This document shows, one piece after another, positions 17,999 through 26,823 of a DNA stretch of 64,000 nt. The notes below the pieces were generated by a model, which did not search any database, had not been told where the DNA came from, and worked only from the letters and a program-made list of their open reading frames with translations. Source of the stretch: Bacteroidales bacterium (lineage in GTDB: Bacteria; Bacteroidota; Bacteroidia; Bacteroidales; ML635J-15); the NCBI GenBank assembly GCA_017620015.1, contig JAFZRE010000026.1, forward strand, positions 1 through 64,000, given 5' to 3'. The number at the start of each line of letters is the position of its first letter. The stretch's first letter is position 1. The position numbers and the translations under genes are program-made.

Positions 17999-19447
17999 AT
18001 GAAAAACACAAACGCTATGTCAGGTTATGTAAAAACGTTTTTGCTGGGTGTGTGTTGCATGATATGTCTTTCCACACCTAAAGCATTAGCAACTAGGGTA
18101 TTCGGCACCGCAAAGGAATATGCAGGCAGCGAGCTTAAGTTCTACCGCTACCAGGAACGTATTACATACATGAAGGAAGAGGTTTTCCTCCTGAAGGTTG
18201 ATGAGGACGGGAACTTTGAAGCTAATTTCGGAATAGACCAGATAACTTACATATTCGCCGAATTTGGTGTGTATTACGTCTATTTCTATGCCGAACCTGA
18301 TGGAAACTACGAACTTGTACTTCCTGAATATGTAGAAAGGACAGAAGGTGACCTGTTGAATTCCTATTTCGAGCCTACCGAAATGCAACTAGGAATAAAG
18401 AACATGAAAAACACCGACCTCAACTATCTCATAATGGACTTCGACTACTACTACAACCGTTATTACGACCTTAGGCTTGAAGAATTGTATGCCAACGGAC
18501 TGAAGACCGATGTAGATACATTCATAAACAATATAAACGAAAAATATAAAAAGTACGACAATCCATATTTCCAGCAGTACCGACGCTATCGTATCGCCGC
18601 ACTGAAAAATATGGCCACGAAGCAAGAATACGAATCGGCATTGGTGTATTCATACTTTTCCAACAAGGAAATACTCTACGACAATCCTGCCTACATGGAC
18701 CTATTCAATTCCATTTACCACAACTATTTTGACAACTACCTAGTTTCGGCTGGCGGTGCCGACCTATACAGGGTTATAACCTACGGACATAGCATTTCGT
18801 TGTTGCACAGACTGATAGGCTCAAACCCAAAGCACAAAAAAAAGCAGTTCCGCGAACTCGTAATGCTCAAGGGGCTGAACGATGCCTTTGCCAACGACAA
18901 TCTGCAGTGGCTGCCATTGCTGCTTACACTCGACTCTCTATACATAACAACCGAATATCCTATCCACCAGCAGATTGCACAAAATATTGCAGACAATTCG
19001 CTGACTATGGCAAAAGGAACTGTAGCCTTGCCATTCGAATTGCCCGACTCAATGGGAAACATGATGTCACTAGCCGACTTCCGTGGCAAATACCTCTACC
19101 TGCAATTTGCAAACACACAGTCTTATTCGTCGGCAGCCGAATTTGACGTTTTGAAACGCATATATGACCGTTATAAAGGCCTATGCCTATTCGTCACTAT
19201 ACTTACCGATACCGACAAGGCTAAGGCGCAGAAATTCATATCAGACAAGTCGCTGAACTGGACGTTCCTATTTGCCGAAGTCAACGACAAGGTACTGTCA
19301 GACTATAAGGTGAAAGCTTTCCCAACATATTACCTCATCGACCCATACGGAATGCTTGCATTGTCGCCGGCACCTTCGCCTGCCGAAAACTTCGAGAAAT
19401 ATCTTTTCAAGATAATCGAAAACCAAAACCAGAAAAAGAAGAAGTAA
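17999..19447 (+). CDS. Secreted thioredoxin-fold (TlpA/AhpC-like) protein lacking the CxxC motif
   Basis: 482 residues with a signal peptide (MSGYVKTFLLGVCCMICLSTP). An N-terminal beta region and a helical middle part precede a C-terminal thioredoxin-like domain (about 335-470). That domain has PFELPDSMGNMMSLADFRGKY, then YLQFANTQSYSSAAEFD where TlpA-type proteins carry WCxxC, then the cis-Pro loop AFPTYYLID. The layout resembles Bacteroidota thiol-disulfide oxidoreductases with DUF4369-like N-termini. With the redox cysteines replaced by SYSS it cannot act as a disulfide reductase and may bind ligands or partners instead. Start 17999 follows the promoter; 18017 is the alternative. Confidence 0.75.
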   Translation: MKNTNAMSGYVKTFLLGVCCMICLSTPKALATRVFGTAKEYAGSELKFYRYQERITYMKEEVFLLKVDEDGNFEANFGIDQITYIFAEFGVYYVYFYAEPDGNYELVLPEYVERTEGDLLNSYFEPTEMQLGIKNMKNTDLNYLIMDFDYYYNRYYDLRLEELYANGLKTDVDTFINNINEKYKKYDNPYFQQYRRYRIAALKNMATKQEYESALVYSYFSNKEILYDNPAYMDLFNSIYHNYFDNYLVSAGGADLYRVITYGHSISLLHRLIGSNPKHKKKQFRELVMLKGLNDAFANDNLQWLPLLLTLDSLYITTEYPIHQQIAQNIADNSLTMAKGTVALPFELPDSMGNMMSLADFRGKYLYLQFANTQSYSSAAEFDVLKRIYDRYKGLCLFVTILTDTDKAKAQKFISDKSLNWTFLFAEVNDKVLSDYKVKAFPTYYLIDPYGMLALSPAPSPAENFEKYLFKIIENQNQKKKK

Positions 19448-19514
19448 AAACACCTAACACTTTGGTCTGCAAGCGAAAAAACAACATATACTCTCTCATC
19501 AAGAATAGTAAAAC

Positions 19515-19545
19515 TTGCTAGTCGGGAAATTTATATTACTTTTGC
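19515..19545 (+). promoter_or_regulatory. Bacteroidota promoter of the SHOCT genes
   Basis: TTG (19515-19517), a 19-base spacer, and TACTTTTGC (19537-19545): a close consensus match. Confidence 0.75.
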
Positions 19546-19564
19546 ATTCAAATTTTAAGGAACC

Positions 19565-19804
19565 ATGGCACAAAAAGTATTTATAGGAATAATAATAGGA
19601 CTTGTTATTGTAATAGTTATATGCTTGATTAAGATTATAAAGTTCAACAATAATAAGGAAGAAAGGCAAACTCCGATACAAAAGACTAAGGAGCGTACCA
19701 ACTATTCCGTTGCCGACGAACTTCTAAAATTGCAGAACCTCAAGGAGGAAGGCATTATTACAGAGAAGGAATTCGAGGAGATGAAAAAGAAACTGATGGA
19801 ATAA
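19565..19804 (+). CDS. Small membrane protein with SHOCT domain (copy 1)
   Basis: 79 residues: one N-terminal membrane helix (VFIGIIIGLVIVIVICLIKI), a short polar linker, and a C-terminal SHOCT (short C-terminal) domain with the pattern ADELLKLQNLKEEGIITEKE then FEEMKKKLME. SHOCT domains are thought to mediate oligomerisation or anchoring. The function here is unknown. A tandem paralogue follows after 28 bases. Confidence 0.85.
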   Translation: MAQKVFIGIIIGLVIVIVICLIKIIKFNNNKEERQTPIQKTKERTNYSVADELLKLQNLKEEGIITEKEFEEMKKKLME

Positions 19805-19832
19805 ATATGTTGATTAATAAACTATAATATCT

Positions 19833-20102
19833 ATGTTAAGAATAATAATTTTGTCCTTTAGTAGTATTGCTATAATTATTTTGATTATTTTAATATTTTC
19901 AAGGTCTAGAAACAAAAACAAACAAACACAAATTTCTACTATCAACAATAATATTAATATTAGTGGATATAGCAATCCGAAAAATGAAAAGCAAAACTCT
20001 AATTCGATATCCGATGAACTTCTAAAATTGAATAATCTCAAGGAAGAAGGCATCATCACAGAAAAGGAATTCGAGGAGATGAAACGTAAACTGATGGAAT
20101 AG
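19833..20102 (+). CDS. Small membrane protein with SHOCT domain (copy 2)
   Basis: 89 residues with the same plan as the gene before it: one membrane helix (IIILSFSSIAIIILIILIFS), an Asn-rich linker, and a SHOCT end with DELLKLNNLKEEGIITEKE then FEEMKRKLME. The C-terminal 30 residues are almost identical to copy 1 while the membrane helix and linker have diverged. This is a tandem duplication in which only the SHOCT end is kept under constraint. It is probably in the same transcript as copy 1. Confidence 0.85.
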   Translation: MLRIIILSFSSIAIIILIILIFSRSRNKNKQTQISTINNNINISGYSNPKNEKQNSNSISDELLKLNNLKEEGIITEKEFEEMKRKLME

Positions 20103-20133
20103 AGTTCCCATATACAATCCTACGTTACATACT

Positions 20134-21159
20134 ATGATTTCGTTTGAAAGCGACTATATTGCTGGTGCGCACCCGAAAGTGCTTGAGCGACTGGCAGAAA
20201 CCAATATGGAACCGCTTGCCGGGTATGGCGAAGACAGATATTGCCAGATGGCTGAAGAAAAAATCCGAAAAGCCTGCAATTGTCCAAATGCAAAGGTCTA
20301 TTTCCTTGTCGGAGGCACCCAGACCAACCAGGTTGTAATAAGCAGCGTACTTTCGGACTATGAAGGAGTTATCGCAGCGACAAGCGGACATATCAGCGTA
20401 CACGAAGGTGGCGCAATCGAATTTACTGGGCACAAGGTGCTTGCACTCGCAGGAAGCAATGGCAAACTGAATGCCAACGACATCGACAACTACATTTCTA
20501 CATTCCACGCCGATGGCAACCACGAACACATGGTATTTCCCGGAATGGTTTATATCTCCCACCCTACCGAATATGGCACACTTTACAGCAAAAAAGAGCT
20601 GACCGAAATTTCAAACGTTTGCCGTAAGCACAACATTCCGCTGTTTCTGGACGGAGCACGCCTCGGATACGGACTTGCAAGCCGTCAAACCGATGTAAGT
20701 TTGCCCGACATTGCCGAACTATGCGATGTTTTCTACATTGGCGGAACAAAAGTCGGTGCGCTTTGTGGCGAAGCCGTTGTCTTTACTCACGACAATGCTC
20801 CAAAACACTTCATTACCAAGATGAAACAACGCGGCGCACTGCTTGCAAAAGGACGTCTGCTCGGCATACAGTTCGATACGCTCTTTACCGATAACCTTTA
20901 TATGGAAATAAGCCGTCATGCTATCGAAATGGCAGAAAAGCTAAAATCACTGCTGAAAGAAAAAGGATACCGCTTTTATATGGAATCACCTACTAACCAG
21001 CAATTTATAATTCTCCACAACGAACAAATGAGCAAACTTGCACAAAATGTGTGCTTCAGTTTCTGGGAAAAATATGACGACACTCACACTATAGTCCGTT
21101 TCGCCACAAGCTGGTCAACGACCAAGGACGATTTGAAAGAATTGGAAAAGTGGTTGTAA
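20134..21159 (+). CDS. Low-specificity threonine aldolase-like PLP enzyme
   Basis: 341 residues of the threonine aldolase/beta-eliminating lyase fold (PLP fold type I). These enzymes cleave L-threonine or allo-threonine to glycine and acetaldehyde in the cytoplasm. Visible motifs are FESDYIAGAHPKVLERL and GYGEDRYCQMAEEKI near the N-terminus, the cofactor stretch LVGGTQTNQV, SGHISVHEGGAIE, the PLP-pyridine Asp in FLDGARLGYGL (Asp173) and the Schiff-base Lys in DVFYIGGTKVGAL (Lys206). The length is normal. Stereospecificity cannot be read from sequence. It may share a transcript with the SHOCT genes (31-base gap). Confidence 0.88.
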   Translation: MISFESDYIAGAHPKVLERLAETNMEPLAGYGEDRYCQMAEEKIRKACNCPNAKVYFLVGGTQTNQVVISSVLSDYEGVIAATSGHISVHEGGAIEFTGHKVLALAGSNGKLNANDIDNYISTFHADGNHEHMVFPGMVYISHPTEYGTLYSKKELTEISNVCRKHNIPLFLDGARLGYGLASRQTDVSLPDIAELCDVFYIGGTKVGALCGEAVVFTHDNAPKHFITKMKQRGALLAKGRLLGIQFDTLFTDNLYMEISRHAIEMAEKLKSLLKEKGYRFYMESPTNQQFIILHNEQMSKLAQNVCFSFWEKYDDTHTIVRFATSWSTTKDDLKELEKWL

Positions 21160-21171
21160 ATTTATTATAGG

Positions 21172-21477
21172 TGTCAGCTAAAAACATAATAAAACATATA
21201 ATTACAATATTATCAAGAGTTTATACGATAATATTATAAATGGGCTTGTCATTTACTTGCTTCGCTGCGTGAGCTAAAGGTACGGAAGCTAGTCGTAACA
21301 CGCGATACGGAACGGGGAGCGTTGTGAAGACTGCTGTCCGTAATCTGTTAACGTATTATTACTAAGCAGATTACTCACTTCGTTTCGTGAGAGAGTTCCG
21401 GACAAGTGAACTTACAAGCAACGTTCCTTTTGCTGTTCGTTCTACTTTCCGGAATGACTTTCCATTTTTAGCGGACA
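21172..21477. other. Structured intergenic element with terminal inverted repeats
   Basis: TGTCAGCTAAAAA (21172-21184) is the inverse of TTTTTAGCGGACA (21465-21477) with one mismatch, enclosing about 306 bases of non-coding sequence. Nested inside are AATATTAT/ATAATATT (21206-21213 with 21228-21235), GTAATCTG/CAGATTAC (21340-21347 with 21367-21374) and CTCAC...GTGAG (21374-21391). No ORF of note. It could be a miniature mobile element or a structured RNA. No clear target-site duplication was seen. Confidence 0.5.
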
Positions 21478-21491
21478 ATAATTATAAAAAG

Positions 21492-21525
21492 CAAAGCCCC
21501 AAGTTTTTAAAAGTTTGGGGCTTTG
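21492..21525. terminator. Bidirectional intrinsic terminator
   Basis: CAAAGCCCCAA (21492-21502) pairs with TTGGGGCTTTG (21515-21525). It lies 15 bases beyond the stop of the minus-strand T9SS cargo gene and after the aldolase gene. Confidence 0.85.
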
Positions 21526-21539
21526 TTCTGTTATTATAA

Positions 21540-24500
21540 TTACCTTGCAATCAATATCTTGCGATTCAAAGTACCACTCTCTGTTTCAATTCTTAGAATG
21601 TATTCGCCAGAAGGAACGTCAACAGATATTTCGGTAATTGTTGACTCTGCCGATATTTTCCGCAGAAGCTTTCCGCTCAAATCAACAAGTTCAACCGAAA
21701 CGACTCCGTCGCCTTCGACAAAGATTGTTCCGCTGGATGGTACGGGATATACATCTATTGCAACTTCAATGCCACCTACAAACGAAATGTCGTTGATGAC
21801 AACTTCCGCAGTATCGGCACAATTGTATTCGCTGTATCCAATAACCCAGATTGTATCGTTGGCTGCTTCCACCGTTATGCTTGGTGTTGTTTCACCAGTT
21901 TCCCATTCGTAGGAAGAAGCGCCATCGGCAGTAATGGTAATTTCGTTGCCCGTAGTAGTCTGGTTGACAGAAATTTCAGGACGTTCATGGACATTCAGCA
22001 CAACGGTTACAACACTGTCGCAAGGTGAGTAAGGATAGATGAAAGTATATGTGCCTGCCTCATTCAAGGTACTGTCGTCAAAAATGTATGGCATTTCATA
22101 TTCGCAGACATCCACATTGATAATTTCGTGGAATCCTTCATATACATTCAGTGTAAACGTAACAATGCTATCGCAGCCGTTTTCGGCAGGAAGACGAACC
22201 TCAAATGTTCCTGCTTCGGTAAATTGTTCTCCGTGGTATTCGTATGGCAAATCACCAGGACAGATGCTTGCCCCATCGGTTGAAGATACCGAATACGAAA
22301 TTGTCAGGTTCAGAGTTACAATACTATCGCAGCCGTTGGCATTGGTGAGTGTGAATGTAGGTGTGTTGGTCGATTCTGTGTATGTATTACCGTCAATCCA
22401 AGTGAACGAATCGCAAGCCGACTGCACATCGGTACCGTAAGTGGCTTCGTTTACAGCGATATATATTTCGGCTGTCCTATCGCAACCTGTTTGTGTGTTT
22501 CGTATTGTAAGACTGTATTCGCCAGCATTGAGTGACGTTGCATTTGCAATTTCAACGTAGGCTGATGTCGAAGTAAAGCCATTCGGACCAGTCCACAAAT
22601 ACGAATAAGCACTGCCAGTTGACGAACCTTCGGAATTGAGAATCAAAGTTTCACCTGTGCATACCGACGAAGTAGAAGCAGCAACAACAGCATCGGGACG
22701 AACAACCGTTGTTTCAACAGTTACCTCAGTGGAATTTGTGCATATAGCATTACGAGCAGTAAGCGTATATATTCCATTATCAACCCCTGTAAAGGTTGTA
22801 TTTGCCTGGAAATTAACGCCATCAATAGAATATTCGTAGCCATCACCAACAGGAGACGTTACAATTATTGAACCATTGCTTCCACCCGAACAGTTAGTAT
22901 TAGGAGAAGTAACAACTTCTGGAACAGTAACTATTGGATATATCGTAAGATGTAGTGTTTCCGAATAGTAGCATCCGTATGGAGATTGGTGCCATGAAGT
23001 ATAATCATTAGATTCTTCGTAATAATATCCGTTGTATTCATAAAATCCGCAAGCCTCTTCATAAATATCTATGTTGGTGTTTCCAATTATACTGAGATGC
23101 AAGGTCACAACACTATCGCAACCAGTTGTATACGAATAGAAACTACGGGTATAGCTTCCTGATTCTGTGTATGTTGTGGTACCATATATGTTGTTTTGCC
23201 AAGTATATGTGTAGCATGCGGTGTCATATATGTGAATGGTATCGGAACTATGTATTGTAAGGTGAAGAGTAACAATGCTGTCGCACCCAGCTGGGGTTTG
23301 CAATGTCTGTGTGTAGGTGCCGCTTGATGTGTAGGTTGTGCCATTCCAATCGTAGGCGTTGCACTGTGAGATTGTTTCTTCTGCATATATTGGCAGTATT
23401 TCAAACTGCGGTGAATTTTGGTTGAGTACAAGCTCGTAGTTGTCGCCAGCATCAAGAGTACCAAGCGTATAGTTATATGTTCCAACCGATTCGCCAGCTT
23501 CACGCGACAATTCTCCGCTCATACTGCCGATGTTCTCCGACAGTGAGTACTGCAATGTCGGGTCGGCCTGACCGCAATTCTTGTGCTGGTTTGCCAAAGG
23601 GGTTACGGTAACTGTTCTTGGCAATACGACAACCTCAATGTTTATTATGCTGTCGCAACCGACGTTGTTGTGGAATGTCCAGCGCAGGTCGAATTCGCCA
23701 GCATCGTTGAAGGTTATGGTGCTGTCGCGATAGGAGAACGACTGACCAAGTTCGATTGTTGCAGTTGCACTACCAATCTGCTGCGGTGTTACTGCTACGG
23801 TATGAGTACTGCTTGCACGGCAGGTTGCTGAATTGCGGAAGCTAATCAAATCGGAATACCTGAATGCAGTAACGGGACGTACAATGTGCGAAGTTGACTT
23901 GCTATCATCTTGAGTTCCAGTCCCTAATGAAGCCCATGCCCTATCTGACGATTTTTCTGTTACCGACCAGTAGTACGAATCGGCATCGACTTCCGTTCCA
24001 CCAGCAACCGATATTGCATAGTTTACATTCGACAGATTGTTGGCGAGCGTATAAAGTTCACCTTCGGCAGGCAAGTACCAGTTTTCGCCCTTTTCACGAG
24101 CCTTCAATGCAGCAACATAGTTGGCTTCGGTAGGAGTGCTTTGCGAATTGTTGTATGCTACAAGCGCATCAGTCATAGCCTTACCGTTCATTCTGGTTCT
24201 AGCATCGGAATATGTGGTAGCATATTGACCTGTCGTAAAGCGCGAGGCTCCCCAAGGAATGTTGGCATATTCGTCAAGTCCGACAACGCGAACCGAATCG
24301 TTGTTCTTGGCATATACAACACCGATAGCATCAAGATTTTGTATTTCGGCATCCATCCATTGCGAAGGTCTTACCACAATGTTGTTGCTGGTCACTATGT
24401 CGCCGACGAAAACATTATCGGCGGTTGGAGCAACACCCGAAGTCTTTACTGCATTTACGCTAAACTGTGTATTTTCGTAAAGGTTGGCTGTCGATACGTT

Positions 24501-25958
24501 GTTCTGAGTGCCGAGCATAGTGTTGTTTTCGGCATCGTACCATGCGTATGTTACCATATCGCTGCTGCTTGGCGTTGCCACAAGGGTGGCATTTTCACCG
24601 TAGCAAACCGAGTTGTCGCCACCGATGGAAACTGTAAATTCTGGTGCTACATCAATAGTTATGCTTCCTGTGCCTGTGCATACCCCTCCGCTTACGCTTA
24701 CGGCGTAGGTAGCAGGAACAGTAAGGTTCGAAGTCGTGAATGTACTTCCCGTGCCAAGATGATTGTCGGGAGCAGACGGCTGATACCAAACATATTGCAG
24801 ATTGTCGTCATCAGGAACCCTCAATGTTTCCGAAGTGTTGTAGCATACGATTCCGCCGCCGCTTATTGCAACATCCGTTTCAATCACAGAAATATCGAAC
24901 GACTGGCTCGACGAACAATACCTTTCTATTTGCTCGAAATATTGTCCTACCGTAACTGAGTACGGATGTCCTTCGGTAACATTCTCCAAGGTAAGCGAAC
25001 TGCCAGTACCGATTGTTGCATTGGGATTGAGTTCGTCTTTCCAAGCATAAGCATATGTTCCAGCACCATGAGTTACACTTATTTCAGTATTCAGTCCCAT
25101 GCACACTAGCATATTTCCAGCCAATGCGTATTCAGGTTCAAGGACATGGACGGCGACACGCATAATGCTGTCGAATCCCTGATAAGACCTATATGTGCGT
25201 GAAATTAGCGTATCGTTTTCGGCATAAAAGTCGTAGCCCAGGTCGGCAACCTTGTCGCCACGGCAGTAATACTTATCCTTTGTAACATCGCTTACGAATC
25301 CAAAATTGCGGATTGTACGCACATAATTGCTTGAATTGATATGAGTTGGCATAATACGTCCGCTATTTCCATTAATAGTTAGCGGACAGGAGTCGTTTGC
25401 AACCGTAGAAGTCCAATACTTACGTGGCTTAAGCCATCTGCCGCCAAGACCAATAATTGTATTTTTGACAAGTATTCCCGACGAATAGAGTTTTCTCATC
25501 TGTCCTGCGGTTGGAACATACCAGCCATCGTCGAAGTCGCCTGCATAAAAAGCGGGAAACATTCCGTATGCCCCAGAATTATACCTTGCATCAGCATGAT
25601 CGTGCAGCTGCTTCGAGACCATCCATCCTTCAATATTTTCCAGATAAGTCGAATAGCCATACACAGTATTGCCCGATATAGGAATACGTGGGAAAAATAG
25701 CGGAATAACTGGGTCAGTAGCTGGTTGTTCAGGATTCCACTGCACACCTACGGTAATACAATTTCCTGCGGTTGACCAGAAACTTGTTGTCTGTTCGTCG
25801 TTGAGCGACACTGCCCAACCATGATTGCCATCGTCGAATACATAGAAAACAACAGCCTTTTCGTTTGATGGAGAATAAACGGTATCTCCGATATGGTATC
25901 TTTGTGCGAATGCGAATGCTGGCACAATAAGTAACAATGCTATAAATATCCTTTTCAT
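21540..25958 (-). CDS. Large T9SS-secreted repeat protein (1472 residues)
   Basis: A secreted surface protein. A signal peptide (MKRIFIALLLIVPAFAFAQ) is followed by a DUF1566/FISUMP-like domain (about 20-220: HGWAVSLND, GWYVPTAGQMRKLYS, KYWTSTV). PKD/Ig-like domains come next, then a second copy of the first domain (about 530-720: GENWYLPAEGELYTL, YYWSVTE, ASLGTG). An MBG-like domain follows (about 795-870: RTVTVTPLANQHKNCGQADP). After it are many short repeats with the phrase GCDSIVTLHLTI and its variants, typical of Bacteroidota adhesins. The last 75 residues are a type A T9SS sorting domain (VYPVPSSGTIFVEGDG, GKLLRKI, PSGEYILRIETESG, RKILIAR). Probably surface-anchored; the ligand is unknown. 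Second gene of an operon after 25970-26605. Confidence 0.88.
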   Translation of the reverse strand: MKRIFIALLLIVPAFAFAQRYHIGDTVYSPSNEKAVVFYVFDDGNHGWAVSLNDEQTTSFWSTAGNCITVGVQWNPEQPATDPVIPLFFPRIPISGNTVYGYSTYLENIEGWMVSKQLHDHADARYNSGAYGMFPAFYAGDFDDGWYVPTAGQMRKLYSSGILVKNTIIGLGGRWLKPRKYWTSTVANDSCPLTINGNSGRIMPTHINSSNYVRTIRNFGFVSDVTKDKYYCRGDKVADLGYDFYAENDTLISRTYRSYQGFDSIMRVAVHVLEPEYALAGNMLVCMGLNTEISVTHGAGTYAYAWKDELNPNATIGTGSSLTLENVTEGHPYSVTVGQYFEQIERYCSSSQSFDISVIETDVAISGGGIVCYNTSETLRVPDDDNLQYVWYQPSAPDNHLGTGSTFTTSNLTVPATYAVSVSGGVCTGTGSITIDVAPEFTVSIGGDNSVCYGENATLVATPSSSDMVTYAWYDAENNTMLGTQNNVSTANLYENTQFSVNAVKTSGVAPTADNVFVGDIVTSNNIVVRPSQWMDAEIQNLDAIGVVYAKNNDSVRVVGLDEYANIPWGASRFTTGQYATTYSDARTRMNGKAMTDALVAYNNSQSTPTEANYVAALKAREKGENWYLPAEGELYTLANNLSNVNYAISVAGGTEVDADSYYWSVTEKSSDRAWASLGTGTQDDSKSTSHIVRPVTAFRYSDLISFRNSATCRASSTHTVAVTPQQIGSATATIELGQSFSYRDSTITFNDAGEFDLRWTFHNNVGCDSIINIEVVVLPRTVTVTPLANQHKNCGQADPTLQYSLSENIGSMSGELSREAGESVGTYNYTLGTLDAGDNYELVLNQNSPQFEILPIYAEETISQCNAYDWNGTTYTSSGTYTQTLQTPAGCDSIVTLHLTIHSSDTIHIYDTACYTYTWQNNIYGTTTYTESGSYTRSFYSYTTGCDSVVTLHLSIIGNTNIDIYEEACGFYEYNGYYYEESNDYTSWHQSPYGCYYSETLHLTIYPIVTVPEVVTSPNTNCSGGSNGSIIVTSPVGDGYEYSIDGVNFQANTTFTGVDNGIYTLTARNAICTNSTEVTVETTVVRPDAVVAASTSSVCTGETLILNSEGSSTGSAYSYLWTGPNGFTSTSAYVEIANATSLNAGEYSLTIRNTQTGCDRTAEIYIAVNEATYGTDVQSACDSFTWIDGNTYTESTNTPTFTLTNANGCDSIVTLNLTISYSVSSTDGASICPGDLPYEYHGEQFTEAGTFEVRLPAENGCDSIVTFTLNVYEGFHEIINVDVCEYEMPYIFDDSTLNEAGTYTFIYPYSPCDSVVTVVLNVHERPEISVNQTTTGNEITITADGASSYEWETGETTPSITVEAANDTIWVIGYSEYNCADTAEVVINDISFVGGIEVAIDVYPVPSSGTIFVEGDGVVSVELVDLSGKLLRKISAESTITEISVDVPSGEYILRIETESGTLNRKILIAR

Positions 25959-25969
25959 AATTTTCGGTT

Positions 25970-26605
25970 TTAAAAGTTTCTAATTGCCCTCACGCTTGCG
26001 GCCGTACCCTTTGGCGTTGCAATAGCAGCACCATCGTAGTTAAGCACCCATGCGCTTATTACACCATAGTTTTCTTCGGTACACGACCAGTATTGCCGTC
26101 CGTTCATCTTGCTGCTGCCTTGAATTTCATCGAGCGCAGCGTTTACTTCGGGCATATTGGCATAAAGGATTACCAACTGACCGATTGACGGGAGAAACCA
26201 ACCATTGCCAGCCTGCATGGCGGCATTCACAGCAGTTGCATAACTTGACAAATCAAAAGGTATTCCCTGAGCTGTGCGCACAATCGAATCGCAACGGGCA
26301 TAACCGATAGTATCGGCATTCACCTGCTGGGGATTGTTGTTGTAACTGTTAAGATAGCAAAGGCTTCCTTCGTCGCCCCAGACCATAGTTTCCGAACCAG
26401 AATCCGTAAGCGCCACCGCCCAGCCATGCTGCTGTGTATTGTCAACAAAAAACACAATGGCAAGCGCAGTCTTTCCACTCGAAGCAAAATCATCGGGCGA
26501 AACAAAGCTATTGTCGGTACAAAGTATCTCTCCGACGTGAACATTTCCCTGAGAATACGAGAACCCGCTCGCAAACATCAGCATAATTATCAGAAATCGT
26601 TTCAT
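25970..26605 (-). CDS. Secreted DUF1566/FISUMP-like protein
   Basis: 211 residues: a signal peptide (MKRFLIIMLMFASGFSYSQG) and a single domain similar to the N-terminal domain of the next gene. Shared features are a VGEIL..D or IGDTVYS opening, AIVFFVDNTQQHGWAVALTD, GWFLPSIGQLVILYANM, RQYWSCTEENYG and a C-terminal VRAIRNF. This pattern is that of the DUF1566 / Fibrobacter-succinogenes-paralogous group, whose role is unknown. It lacks a T9SS sorting domain, so it probably stays periplasmic or is released. It stops 11 bases before the start of the 1472-residue protein, so the two look like an operon arising from domain duplication. Confidence 0.7.
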   Translation of the reverse strand: MKRFLIIMLMFASGFSYSQGNVHVGEILCTDNSFVSPDDFASSGKTALAIVFFVDNTQQHGWAVALTDSGSETMVWGDEGSLCYLNSYNNNPQQVNADTIGYARCDSIVRTAQGIPFDLSSYATAVNAAMQAGNGWFLPSIGQLVILYANMPEVNAALDEIQGSSKMNGRQYWSCTEENYGVISAWVLNYDGAAIATPKGTAASVRAIRNF

Positions 26606-26742
26606 AATATCAATTTTTTAATGCTAACATAATATCTCGCAAGTATAATACATTTTTTCGCAAGTTCAACAAATTTTAACATTTTTTCAAAAATGATTTT
26701 GCTCGGCTTTTTGCAACAATATGCTTCGCGTTCCTACGCGTT

Positions 26743-26790
26743 CGTCGTAGGCTCCAGCCTACGACGGCATATAACAAGGCTCTTGCCTTG
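26743..26790. repeat. Paired-hairpin palindromic repeat (family C)
   Basis: Two adjacent hairpins in the 218-base gap 26606-26823: CGTCGTAGGCT/AGCCTACGACG (26743-26766, 2-base loop) and CAAGGC/GCCTTG (26775-26790, loop TCTT). The same two hairpins in the opposite order lie at 31973-32019. Nothing else was recognised in this gap. Confidence 0.8.
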
Positions 26791-26823
26791 ACCAGTAGGG
26801 TTGCTTTTTAAAACGCGCCCCTA

